A stretch of 64,000 nt of DNA, from NCBI GenBank assembly GCA_963719525.1, contig CAVRCG010000004.1, positions 3,658,001 to 3,722,000 of the forward strand. Reading direction: 5' to 3'. This document shows, one piece after another, positions 16,738 to 27,496 of this stretch. A program made the translations under genes and the position numbers. Each line of letters opens with the position of its first letter. Position 1 is the first letter of the stretch. The stretch is from Bernardetia sp963719525. Its GTDB lineage: Bacteria > Bacteroidota > Bacteroidia > Cytophagales > Bernardetiaceae. Under the pieces are notes generated by a model, which searched no databases, had not been told where the DNA came from, and saw nothing but the letters and a program-made list of their open reading frames with translations.

Positions 16738-17154
16738 ATGAAAATTTTGATAAAAGATAAAACTTATATTCTAAATTCTAAAGAAGATATAGACAAGATA
16801 ATAGAGAAGTTAAATTCATTCAATGGTGAGATTTGGGTAGAATATACAGAAGAATCAAAAATATGTATTTTGCTAAATGCTACAAGAATTTATTTAATGT
16901 ATCTGAATGATGATAGTTCTTTTGTAGTTTTGGATAAAAATATAGATGATTTTAACTTGACAGAAGAATTTATTTTATCAAATGGACAGATTGATGAGTA
17001 TCCTCTTTATCAAACTATTTCAAGAAAACGATTAAATGAGATTATTGACATGTTTATTAAAAAACAAGATAAATTTATAGAGAGTTTTGAGTGGCTACGA
17101 ATAATATGCTACTTAATTTCTGCAAAATTCAAAAAACATTTTCCTATTAGTTAG
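16738..17154 (+). CDS. Hypothetical small acidic protein, possible immunity-type fold
   Basis: A 138-residue soluble protein with no signal peptide. It begins MKILIKDKTYILNSKEDIDKIIEKLNSFNGEIWVEYTEE and has an SSFVVLDKN strand before a basic C-terminal helix. The pattern (strand, helix, central W, then FVVL strand) loosely recalls Imm1-type immunity proteins, but no cognate toxin lies nearby and the similarity is weak. I do not assign a function. It lies alone between PopT and uvrB. Confidence 0.5.
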   Translation: MKILIKDKTYILNSKEDIDKIIEKLNSFNGEIWVEYTEESKICILLNATRIYLMYLNDDSSFVVLDKNIDDFNLTEEFILSNGQIDEYPLYQTISRKRLNEIIDMFIKKQDKFIESFEWLRIICYLISAKFKKHFPIS

Positions 17155-17155
17155 T

Positions 17156-17163
17156 TATCTTTG
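17156..17163 (+). promoter_or_regulatory. Possible -7 promoter word for uvrB
   Basis: TATCTTTG matches TAnnTTTG about 105 bp before the uvrB ATG and overlaps the end of the preceding gene. No clear -33 element. Confidence 0.35.
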
Positions 17164-17268
17164 TTTAGATTAATTCAGAAATTTCAGATAAATTATTTCG
17201 CAGAAATAAGAAAAAGAAATTTACTGGTACAAACACACAGTTGTGTGTTTCAAAAAAATAACTGAACT

Positions 17269-19299
17269 ATGAATTTCCGTATAGATTCTCCCTATAAACC
17301 AACAGGCGACCAACCAAAAGCCATTGCTGCTCTAATAAAAGGTATCAAAGAAGGCGAAGACTTTCAGGTGCTTTTGGGTGTAACAGGTTCTGGAAAGACG
17401 TTTACGATGGCAAATGTTATTGAAAAATTAAATCGTCCTACACTTATTATTAGTCATAATAAAACCTTAGCAGCACAGCTTTATGGAGAATTCAAACAGT
17501 TTTTTCCAGATAATGCCGTTGAGTATTTTATTTCCTATTACGATTATTACCAGCCAGAAGCCTATATTTCTGCTTCTGATACGTATATTGAAAAAGATTT
17601 AGCCATCAATCAAGATATTGAAAAGCTACGACTTTCCACAACAGCTTCTCTGCTTTCTGGTCGAAAAGATGTTATCGTAATTGCTTCGGTTTCGTGTATT
17701 TATGGTTTGGGGAATCCGAATGAATTTGCTGAAAATAGTGTCAAAACAACGGTAGGAGACCAAATTTCTTTGAATGCTTTTTTGTTAGACTTGGTAGCTG
17801 TAATGTACAGCCGAAGTGAAGAAGAATTCAAACGTGGAACATTTAGAGTAAAGGGAGATACCGTAGATGTTTATCCTGCGTATGCTGATATTGCGTACCG
17901 AATTTATTTTTGGGGAGACGAAATAGAAGCCATACAACGCATAGACCCAGTTTCGGGAAAGAAAATAAACGATGAACAGTATATGCTTTTGTTTGCAGCA
18001 AGTCTTTTCGTTACGAGTAAAGATACCATTACAAGAGCAATGGAACAAATAGAATTTGATATGGAAGACCGAGTTCGTTTTTATGAGAATGACGGACGTT
18101 TTGAAGAAGCTGCACGCATAAAAGAGCGAACTGAATCGGATTTGGAGATGATGAAAGAGCTAGGTTATTGTTCTGGAATTGAGAATTATTCACGTTATTT
18201 TGATAATAGAAAAGCTGGCGAACGTTCATTTTGTTTGTTAGATTATTTCCCTAAAGATTTTTTGATGATAATTGATGAGAGCCATGTAACTGTTCCACAG
18301 GTTCGTGCCATGTGGGGAGGCGACCGTTCACGCAAAATTTCGCTTGTTGATCATGGTTTTCGTTTGCCTGCTGCTTTGGATAATCGTCCACTTACTTTTA
18401 ATGAATTTGAATCGATGATTGATCAAGCTGTTTTTGTAACGGCTACTCCTGCTGACTACGAATTACAGAAAAGTGAAGGCGTAATTGTAGAGCAAATTAT
18501 CCGACCTACTGGACTTCTTGATCCACTTATTGAAGTTCGTCCTACTCGTACACAAATTGACGACCTTTTAAATGAAATCGATCTAACCATAGCAAGAGAA
18601 GAACGTGTTTTGATTACAACAATTACCAAAAGAATGGCAGAGGAATTGAGCCGTTATTTTGAGAAGCTACAAATGAAAGTGCGTTATATTCACTCTGACG
18701 TAAAGATTTTGGATAGAATAGAAATTATTCGTGAACTTCGTTTGGGAGTGATTGATATTTTGATTGGTGTAAATATGCTTAGAGAAGGATTGGATTTGCC
18801 AGAGGTTTCTCTAGTGGCAATTTTAGATGCTGATAAAGAAGGATTTTTGAGAAATGAACGCTCACTTATCCAAACTATCGGACGTGCTGCACGTAATTCA
18901 AATGGTCGTGTGCTTATGTATGCTGACAAAATTACGCCTTCCATGAGGCTCTCGATTGATGAGACAAATCGACGTCGAAAAATTCAACAAGAATACAATG
19001 AAGCAAACGGAATTACTCCAACAACTGTATTTAAGTCAAAAGAAGCCATTATGCAACAAACTTCGGTTGCTGATGCTAAGTCGTTGCCTAAAGAATTCTA
19101 TGAAGAATCTAAAATGACCATTTCTATTGACCCAGTTATTAAAGGAATGAATATAAAAGACCTCTCAAAAGTAATTGACCAAACTAAAAAGAAAATGGAA
19201 ACGGCAGCCAAAGAACTCAATTTTATGGAAGCGGCACGCTTGCGTGATGAATGGCAAGAATTACAGAATTTGAGAGAGGAGAAAGTGAAAGCAGAGTAG
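17269..19299 (+). CDS. uvrB: Excinuclease ABC subunit B
   Basis: A full-length 676-residue UvrB. Walker A is GVTGSGKT near residues 37-44; the damage-probing beta-hairpin carries YYDYYQPEAY (about 93-102); the DESHV Walker B lies near 340; helicase motif VI is QTIGRAARN near 540; and the C-terminal UVR domain (about 637-670, ...NFMEAARLRDEW) binds UvrC. It verifies lesions handed over by UvrA in nucleotide excision repair. It is monocistronic, as usual; uvrA and uvrC are not in the window. Confidence 0.97.
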   Translation: MNFRIDSPYKPTGDQPKAIAALIKGIKEGEDFQVLLGVTGSGKTFTMANVIEKLNRPTLIISHNKTLAAQLYGEFKQFFPDNAVEYFISYYDYYQPEAYISASDTYIEKDLAINQDIEKLRLSTTASLLSGRKDVIVIASVSCIYGLGNPNEFAENSVKTTVGDQISLNAFLLDLVAVMYSRSEEEFKRGTFRVKGDTVDVYPAYADIAYRIYFWGDEIEAIQRIDPVSGKKINDEQYMLLFAASLFVTSKDTITRAMEQIEFDMEDRVRFYENDGRFEEAARIKERTESDLEMMKELGYCSGIENYSRYFDNRKAGERSFCLLDYFPKDFLMIIDESHVTVPQVRAMWGGDRSRKISLVDHGFRLPAALDNRPLTFNEFESMIDQAVFVTATPADYELQKSEGVIVEQIIRPTGLLDPLIEVRPTRTQIDDLLNEIDLTIAREERVLITTITKRMAEELSRYFEKLQMKVRYIHSDVKILDRIEIIRELRLGVIDILIGVNMLREGLDLPEVSLVAILDADKEGFLRNERSLIQTIGRAARNSNGRVLMYADKITPSMRLSIDETNRRRKIQQEYNEANGITPTTVFKSKEAIMQQTSVADAKSLPKEFYEESKMTISIDPVIKGMNIKDLSKVIDQTKKKMETAAKELNFMEAARLRDEWQELQNLREEKVKAE

Positions 19300-19315
19300 T
19301 TTTTATACCCTTTTC

Positions 19316-19338
19316 CCACAATTAAAATTGTGGATTTT
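19316..19338 (+). terminator. Short hairpin after uvrB
   Basis: ccacaatt pairs with aattgtgg (2-nt loop) and is followed by ATTTT. It is weak as a terminator. Confidence 0.45.
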
Positions 19339-19379
19339 AAAAGGTTGTGTCCAAGTTTGTTATACTTACTAATTAAACA

Positions 19380-19411
19380 AAAAAAAGAGCTTGATTTCTC
19401 AAACTCTTTTC
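19380..19411 (-). terminator. Terminator of the beta-barrel gene
   Basis: On the minus strand gaaaagagtttga pairs with tcaagctctttttt and runs into a T tract, 19-50 bp beyond the stop at 19430. Confidence 0.6.
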
Positions 19412-19429
19412 AGCAAAAAATGATTTTTC

Positions 19430-20113
19430 TTAAAAAAAGAAACCAATATCTAAAGCAAAGTAATGAGCCAATACACGCACTCCATCACTATTTTTCTTTT
19501 TATTAAAACGAGCTAATCCATTGTGATAGCTCACTCCAAAGTCTAATGTTCCGACGCTTTCGATATCATATTCTATACCCGCACCTACCAAAAAATCAAA
19601 ACTTATAGGTTGATAAAAATCAGTCGTTTTGCTACTTGTTTCTAGTTGTGTTTCTGTTTTAGATGAAACATTCAAACCCAACTGACCACCGAAGAGACCA
19701 CGAATACGAAGACCATTTGCAATATCACCAGAACGCATTTTTAGAGCCAACGGAACTTCAACAGTAGTTACATTTGCATCAATACTTCTTGTTTCAGTTG
19801 TTGTAATAGGAATGCTATCACTGCTTGTTACTGAAAACGGATATGAATAATCATATCCTTTTCTGACTACTAAAATACCTGTATGAAAAGCTGCACGCTC
19901 CGAAAAGTTAAAGTCTAACATCAGACCACCTGAAAAACCTAATTTAGAACTCTTATCAAGTCCATCAACAGACCTTTTATCTTCATCTGTTGCTTTTGCA
20001 TACGAAATAATAGGACTAAATTTTAGACCCAGACGAACAGGAGATTGAGCCAATGTTTTGGTAGAAAAACCAATAAAAACAAAACATGCGATTAGAAAAG
20101 TTAATTTTTGCAT
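19430..20113 (-). CDS. Outer-membrane beta-barrel protein (OMP_b-brl_2/PorT-like superfamily)
   Basis: A 227-residue exported protein with signal peptide MQKLTFLIACFVFIGFSTKTLAQ and alternating amphipathic strands. GLKFSPIISYAKA, SGGLMLDFNFSERAAFHTGILVVRKGY and the closing YFALDIGFFF (aromatic C-terminus for barrel insertion) match the common Bacteroidota barrel family near PorT. It is not the T9SS PorT itself, which I place at 35311-36105. Function unknown. The unknown coiled-coil gene lies 49 bp upstream on the same strand, so an operon is possible. Confidence 0.78.
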   Translation of the reverse strand: MQKLTFLIACFVFIGFSTKTLAQSPVRLGLKFSPIISYAKATDEDKRSVDGLDKSSKLGFSGGLMLDFNFSERAAFHTGILVVRKGYDYSYPFSVTSSDSIPITTTETRSIDANVTTVEVPLALKMRSGDIANGLRIRGLFGGQLGLNVSSKTETQLETSSKTTDFYQPISFDFLVGAGIEYDIESVGTLDFGVSYHNGLARFNKKKNSDGVRVLAHYFALDIGFFF

Positions 20114-20162
20114 AAAAATAAAAATAAAAAGAATAAAAATTGGATGGAGTTAAAGAATTAAT

Positions 20163-20858
20163 TTACATAAAAAAACGCTGTATATCTTGTTTGATTAACT
20201 CAAAATTAGAAACTGTTTTTTCAGAAAGAGTAGATAATTCAGAGGAAGAGTTTGATAATAAAGACAAAGAAGGTAAAGACAAAACAGAAGGATTGTTTAA
20301 AACTTTATCCTTTTGTTTTTCTATACGATGACGAATATCGATAAGTTGCTCATTTAGGGTTTCCAAAAGAAGTTCGGTTTGTGCTAAAGTTTGCTTTTGT
20401 TTCTCTTCAAAAGCCTGTTTTAGAGCTTTTGTTTCAAAATTTTGCGACGTTTTGGCTACTTGCTTGCGTACTTCACTACGTAAAGACGAAACAGAAAGTG
20501 TAGTAAATAATCTAAATTGAGTTTCTAATTTTTTGATAAAATCTTCCATAAATATTAGAAAGTCTTCTACATAAAAAGGATTTTTTTCTACTAGAGGAAG
20601 CATCAAATCATCCAAAAAACTAGCAATTTCTACAATTAAGATTTGTAAATCTTGTTTTTGAGCTTCAAATTTTTCTATCGTGAATTCTTTTTTATCTTGC
20701 AGTTGAGATTGAAAATCTTGAAGAGATTGCAATTTTAATTGAAATGAATTTTGGAAACCATTTAACATAGATTTGGAAACCGAAGTAATAAGGGAAGGCG
20801 TATCGCCTTGAAAATTATTTTCAGAATTATTTTCAGAATTATTTTGATAAGAATACAT
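20163..20858 (-). CDS. Hypothetical coiled-coil protein
   Basis: A 231-residue soluble protein that I do not recognise. A Q/N/S-rich start with an NNSENNSENN direct repeat is followed by long helices with heptad character (residues about 45-75 and 120-190, Gln, Lys, Leu rich), then a Ser/Leu-rich linker (SVLSLPSLSLLSNSSSELS) and a final amphipathic helix. No signal peptide or Cys. It precedes the beta-barrel gene on the same strand. The frame is credible because it is long and stop-free, though composition is repetitive. Confidence 0.6.
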   Translation of the reverse strand: MYSYQNNSENNSENNFQGDTPSLITSVSKSMLNGFQNSFQLKLQSLQDFQSQLQDKKEFTIEKFEAQKQDLQILIVEIASFLDDLMLPLVEKNPFYVEDFLIFMEDFIKKLETQFRLFTTLSVSSLRSEVRKQVAKTSQNFETKALKQAFEEKQKQTLAQTELLLETLNEQLIDIRHRIEKQKDKVLNNPSVLSLPSLSLLSNSSSELSTLSEKTVSNFELIKQDIQRFFM

Positions 20859-21270
20859 AAACTTAGTATTTTAAATAAATGAATTTCGTTTTTGGTGTCT
20901 GTGTTCTTTTATTGATTTATTCAAAGTTTACTACAAATTTACTGACCTTTTCGCAATTTTGAACTATTTTTGAATTTGATTGACCTCTCAACTTACCAAA
21001 AATAGAAGGTCAAATCAAAATAAAGATTAAATAATTTGTACTACTTTTCTGTTTTAGAACTAGAAAACTGTAATTTTGTAGATACGTTTTCCGTTATCTA
21101 TATAAATAACCAATTTGAACAGAACATAAGTGCTATTTCACTTAAATTTCATCAAAATCAATATAAAACAGAATTTATATTGCCTTCCATCAATTTTAGA
21201 AATGCTACGAAAATAACGCTCTATTACTATTTCTACAAAGATTAAATTAGAACGTCTCCACTATACATAT
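20859..21270. other. Gene-free stretch upstream of the giant adhesin
   Basis: 412 bp. A 69-codon frame at 21036-21245 opens only with TTG and has no family look, so I do not call it. A TAATTTTG word near 21071 could be a promoter -7 box for the adhesin, about 190 bp ahead of its ATG. Confidence 0.45.
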
Positions 21271-24200
21271 ATGACTTCAATACAAATACTAAAACAATTA
21301 TTTATTAAAATATTTTTAACTAAAAACAAGTTTTCTAATTCGGGTGTAATTTGGCAAATCCTATTTTCAGTATTTTTTATAGTAGGAATAACTGCTTTTA
21401 CGTCTCCTTCTTTAGATAAAAAATTCAAAAATTTTGCTTCTCCTTTTCTAGTAGAAAATTCGTTTATGGAAAACGAAGCTGTTCAAAATTATTTTCCAGC
21501 TTCTTTTGCAAATGCTTATTTAAGTCCTCTTTCTAAAGCAGAAATGTATCGTCTGATGTGCCTTCCTGATGATTCATTAGCATTGGTTGAGCTTTATAAT
21601 ACTACTGATGGAGCAAACTGGACAACTCCTTGGGATTTGAATACTCGCTGGACTACTTGGACGGGTGTAGTTTTGAATAGTACAAATGATTGCGTTTTAG
21701 AACTTAACCTAGCGAATAGAGGATTAAAAAATACCATTCCTGCATCTATGTTTGGGGGAGATAAATTGAATAGAATAAAGAAAATTGATTTATCAAATAA
21801 CAATTTGACAGGAGCTATTCCAATAGGTTTTGGTACATTACTTACTTTAGAAGAGCTAAATTTCTCTAGAAAATGACTTTGACAGGAACTATTCCAGCAT
21901 CACTTAGTAATCTTCTTTTATTGCAACGTCTAAACCTTAGTTTTAATTCTTTGACAGGTAATTTTCCTAGACCATTAACAGATATTTCCGTACTTCTAGC
22001 TCTTGAGTCTATTAATATTGATTCTAACTTTATAGAAAATGTTCCTACTCTTCCCGTAAATAGACCGATTACGCTCAATTTTGCTAATAACAGACTCAAG
22101 TTAAATAGTATTGTTCCAAATAATAAGTCTCAATACACATTTGAATATTCTCCACAAGATAGTGTAGGAGCTTTTAAAGTTATTAATGTGCCACAGGGCA
22201 GTACTTTTAGAGATACAGTTTCAGTAAATCAGATAAACGGAACAACTACTTATCGCTGGTTACGTGCAGCAGATGTAATAAATGAGCAAACTGATGACAG
22301 TGTTTTGGTCGTAAATAATGCAAATGTTGCAGACCACGAAGGAATTTATACAGCCGAAATAATACATACAGGTGCAGGTGCACCAAATGTAATACTTAAT
22401 AGAAAGCGTTTTTATGTAAATGTAATTGAATGTCCTTCTAATAATAAAATTAGTACGCCAGATACAACAGCGTGTTTTGGTCAGGTTTTACCTACTTTAG
22501 TGGGTACGCAAGCTACCTTAGGAGAAGTTTCTTTTTTTTCTTATCAATGGCAACAAACTCTAAATGGAGATACTACAAATTGGGTAAATGCCTCAAATGG
22601 AAACGTTCCTAATTATGCTCTAAATAACGCAGGAATTACGATTGCAGATACGGCTTATTTTAGAAGAATTGTTATTTCTGCTCCAAATCAAGGCTGTAAA
22701 AATGATACAAGTTTGAAAGTCAGAGTGGTTGTTTTGCCTAATGTTACTCAAAATACACTTTTTCCTTCTGTTCAAAATATTTGCTTGGGAACTCTTCCTA
22801 CCAATATTTATGGTTCTACTTCAGATTCGTCAGCTACAAGTCCTTTGCGTTATCGTTATCAAGTTTCTAAAGACAAAGGAACTACTTGGATTGATAGTCT
22901 CCGAACTCAAAATTTTGCTTTCACAGATACGCTAGCAAAAGCCGATACGGTTCAGTTTAGAAGAATAGTAACAGGAGCTTGTAAACCCGATACGAGCAAT
23001 ATAATTACGATAAATTCAATTCCTCGTGTAGTTGCTGATTCTATTTTCAAAAGTCAAATTATTTGTATCAATACACGTCCTGATACGGTTAGAGGAGACA
23101 GACCAAGAGGAGGAGATAGAACCTATAAGTACCTTTGGCAAACTGCGACACGTTTAGATACAGCAAATTGGATAAATGCAGATTCAGTAGGAAATCGTTT
23201 TGTTCCACCCATTGCAAATTCTCAATATTATATAAGAAGGATTGTGAGAAGTGCTTGTTTTGCAGATACAAGTAATTTTATTACTATTTCTGTTTCTCCA
23301 AATTTAGGAAATGATACTTCTGCTATTTCTATTCCACGCCAGCAAATTTGTGTAGGAACCAAAATACCGACAGTTACAGGAACAGCTCCTGCTGCAACAG
23401 GAGGTTTTAGGTATCTGTGGGAGGTTTCTTTGGATTCTGTTCTTTGGTCAAGCGTTGATTCTACTCAAAATTATACGCCTAAAGATTCAGTGCTTTTTGA
23501 TAGTGTCTTTATGGAGGTTCCCGATAGCTTTTTAGTTAGACGTTCGGTAATTGATAGTTGCAAGGCATATCCTAGCAATGTATTGAAGTTATTTATGATA
23601 AAACCAATTGATAGTAGTAGTAATATAATTACTTATGATGGCAAACAGTTTTGTCAGGGAGATACTATTTTTGATTGGAAAATTAATGCAACACAACCCA
23701 CTGGAGGAACTGGAAGATATACCTATAGATGGCAAATTTCTTTTGATAGTACAAGGTGGGCAGATAGAAATGATTCGCTCAATATTCCTACCTTTGATTT
23801 GACTGAATCTACTTATTTTAGGCGTCTTGTACTAGATAGCTGTCGTACAGATACAAGTAACGTTGTTTTTATTCCTGTTATTAATTCTTTTGGATTAAAT
23901 GAAATTAGCGTTCCTTTCGTAGATATTTGTACAACCGATTCTGCAACCATTACCATTTCGGGTACTAATCCAGAAAGCACAGGAAAATATAGTTATCTTT
24001 ATCAGCAATCCAGAGACACAATAGCATGGTTTAGTAGTTCTACTTTTACGTTTAGTACAGGTAATTTTACACAAACACATACATTTGTACCTGATACACT
24101 TTTTGGGGGCAAAAATTATTTTAGAAGAATAGTTTTGGGAGGTTGTAAAATAGATACTAGTAATCGGATTTTTGTAAATGTAATTCCTCAAATTAGAAAC

Positions 24201-26118
24201 AATACTATTTCTAGAAATTTTATTGGAAACACACTTTGTGAAGGAGATACTGCTTGGACAGTGAATGCTACTCAACCCAGAGGAGGAACGCAAAATTATA
24301 GATATCAATGGGAAATCTCATTTGATAGTATTAGTTGGGCTGCTCGGGGAGATTCTCTACGTATTGAGAATTTTGCACTTACAGATACTACTTATTTTAG
24401 GCGTTTGGTGCTAGATAGTTGTAGTATAGATACCAGTAATGTAGTTTTTATACCTGTTGCCAAACCTTTTGGAATAAATCAGCTCACTAATCCTGTACGT
24501 GAAATTTGTATAGGAGATTCTACCACAATTACACTTACAGGCACAAATCCAGAAAATAGAGGAAGTTATAGTTATCTTTATCAACAATCCAGAGATACGG
24601 TAGTGTGGTTTAGTAGTTCTACTTTTACATTTAGTAGCGGAACCTTTACACAAAGCCAAAGATATGTACCAGATACTCTCTTTTCAGGTAGAAACTATTT
24701 TAGGAGAATTGTCTTAGGAGGTTGCCGTCCTGATACAAGTAATGTAATTGACGTATCAATTATCCTAAATGCCAGAAATAATTTTCTTTTTGGTGGACAA
24801 ACGATTTGTCAAGGAGACACAGCAAACATAATTAGAGCTAGTGATGCAATTGCAGGGCAAGCAGGAAATATTATTACAGAATGGGAGGTTTCCTTTGATA
24901 GTCTCATCTGGATTCCTACCGAAACAGATACTGTAACAGCATACAATCCTGTTACACCTCAACGGACTACGTATGTTCGGCGAAGCGTGCGTTCGGGCAA
25001 TTGTCCACCTAGTTTTAGCAATGTTGTGAAAATAGAAGTCATCCAATTTATAGAAAATAATGAAATATCATCTCTCCAGACTACTGTCTGTGAGGGTTTT
25101 GCAGCTGATACATTAAGGGGAACTTTTCCGACTCAAGGTGGAAATGATAGCACAGCCTATAGATTTGTTTGGCAGTCCCGAAGACTAAACGACTCGACGG
25201 CTATATGGAGAAATGTGGGTGGTAATCAGAATTACTTTACAGGAAGAGTTAATTTTGACACAGAATATCGTCGTGTAGTAGGTGTTCAATGTTTCAATGA
25301 CACATCAAATGTTATTTCTCTTAGAATTAATCCTACTATCAAAAATAATATAATTGATGAAGGCTTTGTAGATTGTAGTTTGGATACATTAGGAAGGCTT
25401 AATGGAACAGTTCTTTTAGATACTTTAAATGATATTGGACAGTTTCGTTATCAATGGCAACGTTCTAGAAATAGAAGAAATTGGACAGATATTGCAAACA
25501 CAAATATTTCTAGTTATCGTCCTTCGCCTATCGATACCACTACTTTTTACAGAAGGTTGGTTATCAATGAGTGTTTTACCGATAGCAGTAATATTGCAAC
25601 GATTACAATTCGTCCTACACCAATTTTAGAAATTATTCAAGATACAGTAATTAATATTGGCTACGAAGTAGAGCTTTTTGCGAATGGTGCAATAAATTAT
25701 GTTTGGTCACCAAAAGAAACATTAAGCAATGACTCAATCGCTACACCAATCGCAACGCCTACTATCAGTACAATGTACACCGTAAGGGCTGAAAATATTA
25801 ATGGCTGCGTAACCTTTGATAGTGTTTTTGTAACGGTTATTGGTACGCCAAAAGTTCAGAACAGTCGATGTAATTACGCCAGACGGAAATGGACTTAATG
25901 ACCAACTTTATATAGATGAAATTGAGCGTTATCCCGACAATGAACTCGTAATTATAAATCGTTGGGGACAGGAAGTATTCAGGAAGAAAGGATATAGAAA
26001 CGACTGGGAAGGAACCAACAAGACAGGAGGAGCATTGCCAGCAGGAACTTATTTTTATATCATAAAATTTGAAACGGTTACAACTATTTTGAAAGGTTCT
26101 TTCGAAATAATACGATAA
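21271..26118 (+). pseudogene. Giant T9SS-exported adhesin with LRR and CHU_C domains (frame broken at two sites)
   Basis: It is currently three overlapping frames (21271-21876, 21873-25898, 25840-26118); one protein of about 1,610 residues is implied. The order is: signal anchor; leucine-rich repeats (LNLANRGL, IDLSNNNLTGAIP, LTGTIPASL); an Ig-like segment; about ten or eleven repeats of 90-100 residues ending in patterns such as YFRRLVLDSC..DTSN; and a C-terminal gliding-associated CHU_C/type B sorting domain (VITPDGNGLND, NRWGQEVF, NDWEGTN, GTYFYIIKF). Extra bases in the A4 run 21870-21873, the T3 run 21878-21880 and AA at 25860-25861 break it; removing them restores LNFSRNDLTGTIP and KVQTVDVITPDGNG. 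The gene is probably intact in the cell. The PorP/SprF partner follows. Confidence 0.85.
23640..24755 (+). repeat. Tandemly duplicated two-module unit inside the adhesin
   Basis: About 530 bp starting near 23645 (FCQGDTIFDWKINATQPTGG) recurs from about 24232 (LCEGDTAWTVNATQPRGG). Both units contain YFRRLVLDSC..DTSNVVFIPV, QQSRDT.(A/V)WFSSSTFTFS and NYFRRIVLGGC. Similarity is clear in the DNA as well, pointing to recent tandem duplication. Confidence 0.8.
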
Positions 26119-26220
26119 CCAGTTATCAGTGCGTAATAATCAGTTAGCAGTTAAATTCAATTCTGAATAGTTATTTACAAAACACACATGACTATTCAGA
26201 TAGAAATAGATAATTAATTT

Positions 26221-27345
26221 ATGAAACAAACAGTACAGAAGCGTTCAAAATCTATTCTAATTCTACTATTAAATTTCTCACAGAGTATCTTTTTAAGTAT
26301 TTCATTGAGTGTTTTAATATTGGGAGTAAGTAGTTTTTCAAATCATTCTTTAGCTCAACAAGTGCCTATTTATAGTCAGTATTTTTCACATCCCTTTGTG
26401 CAAAATCCTGCTTGGACAGGACGTTCGGATTATAGCTCTGTCTTTATGACATACCGTTCTCAATGGGCAGGTTTTGAAGATGCTCCAAAAACGGTACTCC
26501 TGACAGTAGATTTGCCTTTTTATGAATACCGTTCTGGTTTGGGATTTTTTATTCAGCAAGATGAAATAAAAAGTACTAGCCGTACAAAAGCTATGGTTTC
26601 GTATGGGTATCATTTATTAGGACAGTATGAAAATAGCTCAAAATTGTCTTTTGGGTTAATGGGAGGGATTATTTATAATCAAATTGATTTTGATGATTGG
26701 TACATTCGCCATCCCACCGACCCAGTTTTACTTAATAACACGGGAAATTACTTAGGTTTTGAGTTGGGTTTTGGAGCAAGTTATACCTTTAGAAAAAATT
26801 TAGAAATTGGTCTTTCTGTTCCTCAGCTAATAAATCCTGCTTTCAGTCCTGAAGACGAAACAAACGATAATATTAGTCTTCAAAATCATTTTATGCTTTC
26901 CGTTCGTGGAATGATTCCTGTTGGAGTAGGCGAGATTCGTCCGATGGCAGTAATCAGACAAGTTCCTAATGTTCCTTTGCAATATGAAGGTGGATTACAA
27001 TATATGTATGATGATACCTTTTGGGTAAGTACAGCATATAGAAGTAATTTTTCTATAAATGTAGGTACAGGTATTAATTACGGTAGTTTTAGTTTCGGTT
27101 ATATTAGAGACTTTCCAATTGGAGATGTAGTAGGAGCATTTGGAAGTACCAATGAGCTTATGTTGGGTTATAAATTTAACCAGCTTCCAACAGCAGATTA
27201 TGAAGGTAAGCGGGGATACGGACGTGGACTAATTCGTAAGAAAAAATACCATCCTTCTCGTCCTGGTCCACTTATGAGGAAATATCCCAAAAAACCAAAG
27301 AAGAAAAAGAGACCAAAAGCAAAAGGTAAATACCGTAGATTTTAA
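26221..27345 (+). CDS. PorP/SprF-family type IX secretion outer-membrane protein
   Basis: The 374-residue protein has a long signal peptide (to ...SFSNHSLAQQ, about residue 42) and the PorP/SprF hallmark directly after it: VPIYSQYFSHPFVQNPAWTGRSDYSSVFMTYRSQWAGFEDAPKT. The remainder is a 14-strand-type barrel (GLGFFIQQDEIKSTSRTKAMVSYGYH, LGYKFN). PorP/SprF proteins are needed for secretion and surface anchoring of adjacent type B (CHU_C) cargo, here the adhesin 100 bp upstream. The last 40 residues are very basic (KKPKKKKRPKAKGKYRR), an unusual tail of unknown role. Confidence 0.9.
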   Translation: MKQTVQKRSKSILILLLNFSQSIFLSISLSVLILGVSSFSNHSLAQQVPIYSQYFSHPFVQNPAWTGRSDYSSVFMTYRSQWAGFEDAPKTVLLTVDLPFYEYRSGLGFFIQQDEIKSTSRTKAMVSYGYHLLGQYENSSKLSFGLMGGIIYNQIDFDDWYIRHPTDPVLLNNTGNYLGFELGFGASYTFRKNLEIGLSVPQLINPAFSPEDETNDNISLQNHFMLSVRGMIPVGVGEIRPMAVIRQVPNVPLQYEGGLQYMYDDTFWVSTAYRSNFSINVGTGINYGSFSFGYIRDFPIGDVVGAFGSTNELMLGYKFNQLPTADYEGKRGYGRGLIRKKKYHPSRPGPLMRKYPKKPKKKKRPKAKGKYRRF

Positions 27346-27496
27346 GTAGCAAATTTAGGAAAAAGAGTAAAAGAGGTGTTTGTTTTTTTATAAATAGTCC
27401 TGCATCTATTTTCAAATTTTTAATAAAAATACTTTGTATAAACAAAAGGAAAGTATAAATTAGATTATCAGATTTATATGAAATATATACGTATTT

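Noticed and set aside
21036..21245. 69-codon open frame upstream of the adhesin
   Set aside because: It opens only with TTG, has no recognisable domain and AT-rich composition produces such frames by chance.
23895..24659. Minus-strand frames inside the adhesin
   Set aside because: They are antisense to repeated coding modules and have Cys/Thr-rich, repeat-derived composition.
21271..26118. Phase-variable or programmed frameshifting of the adhesin
   Set aside because: The shifts are single-base gains at short A and T runs, one pair only 8 bases apart, and the same defect hits unrelated housekeeping genes and a tRNA; an error process explains them better.
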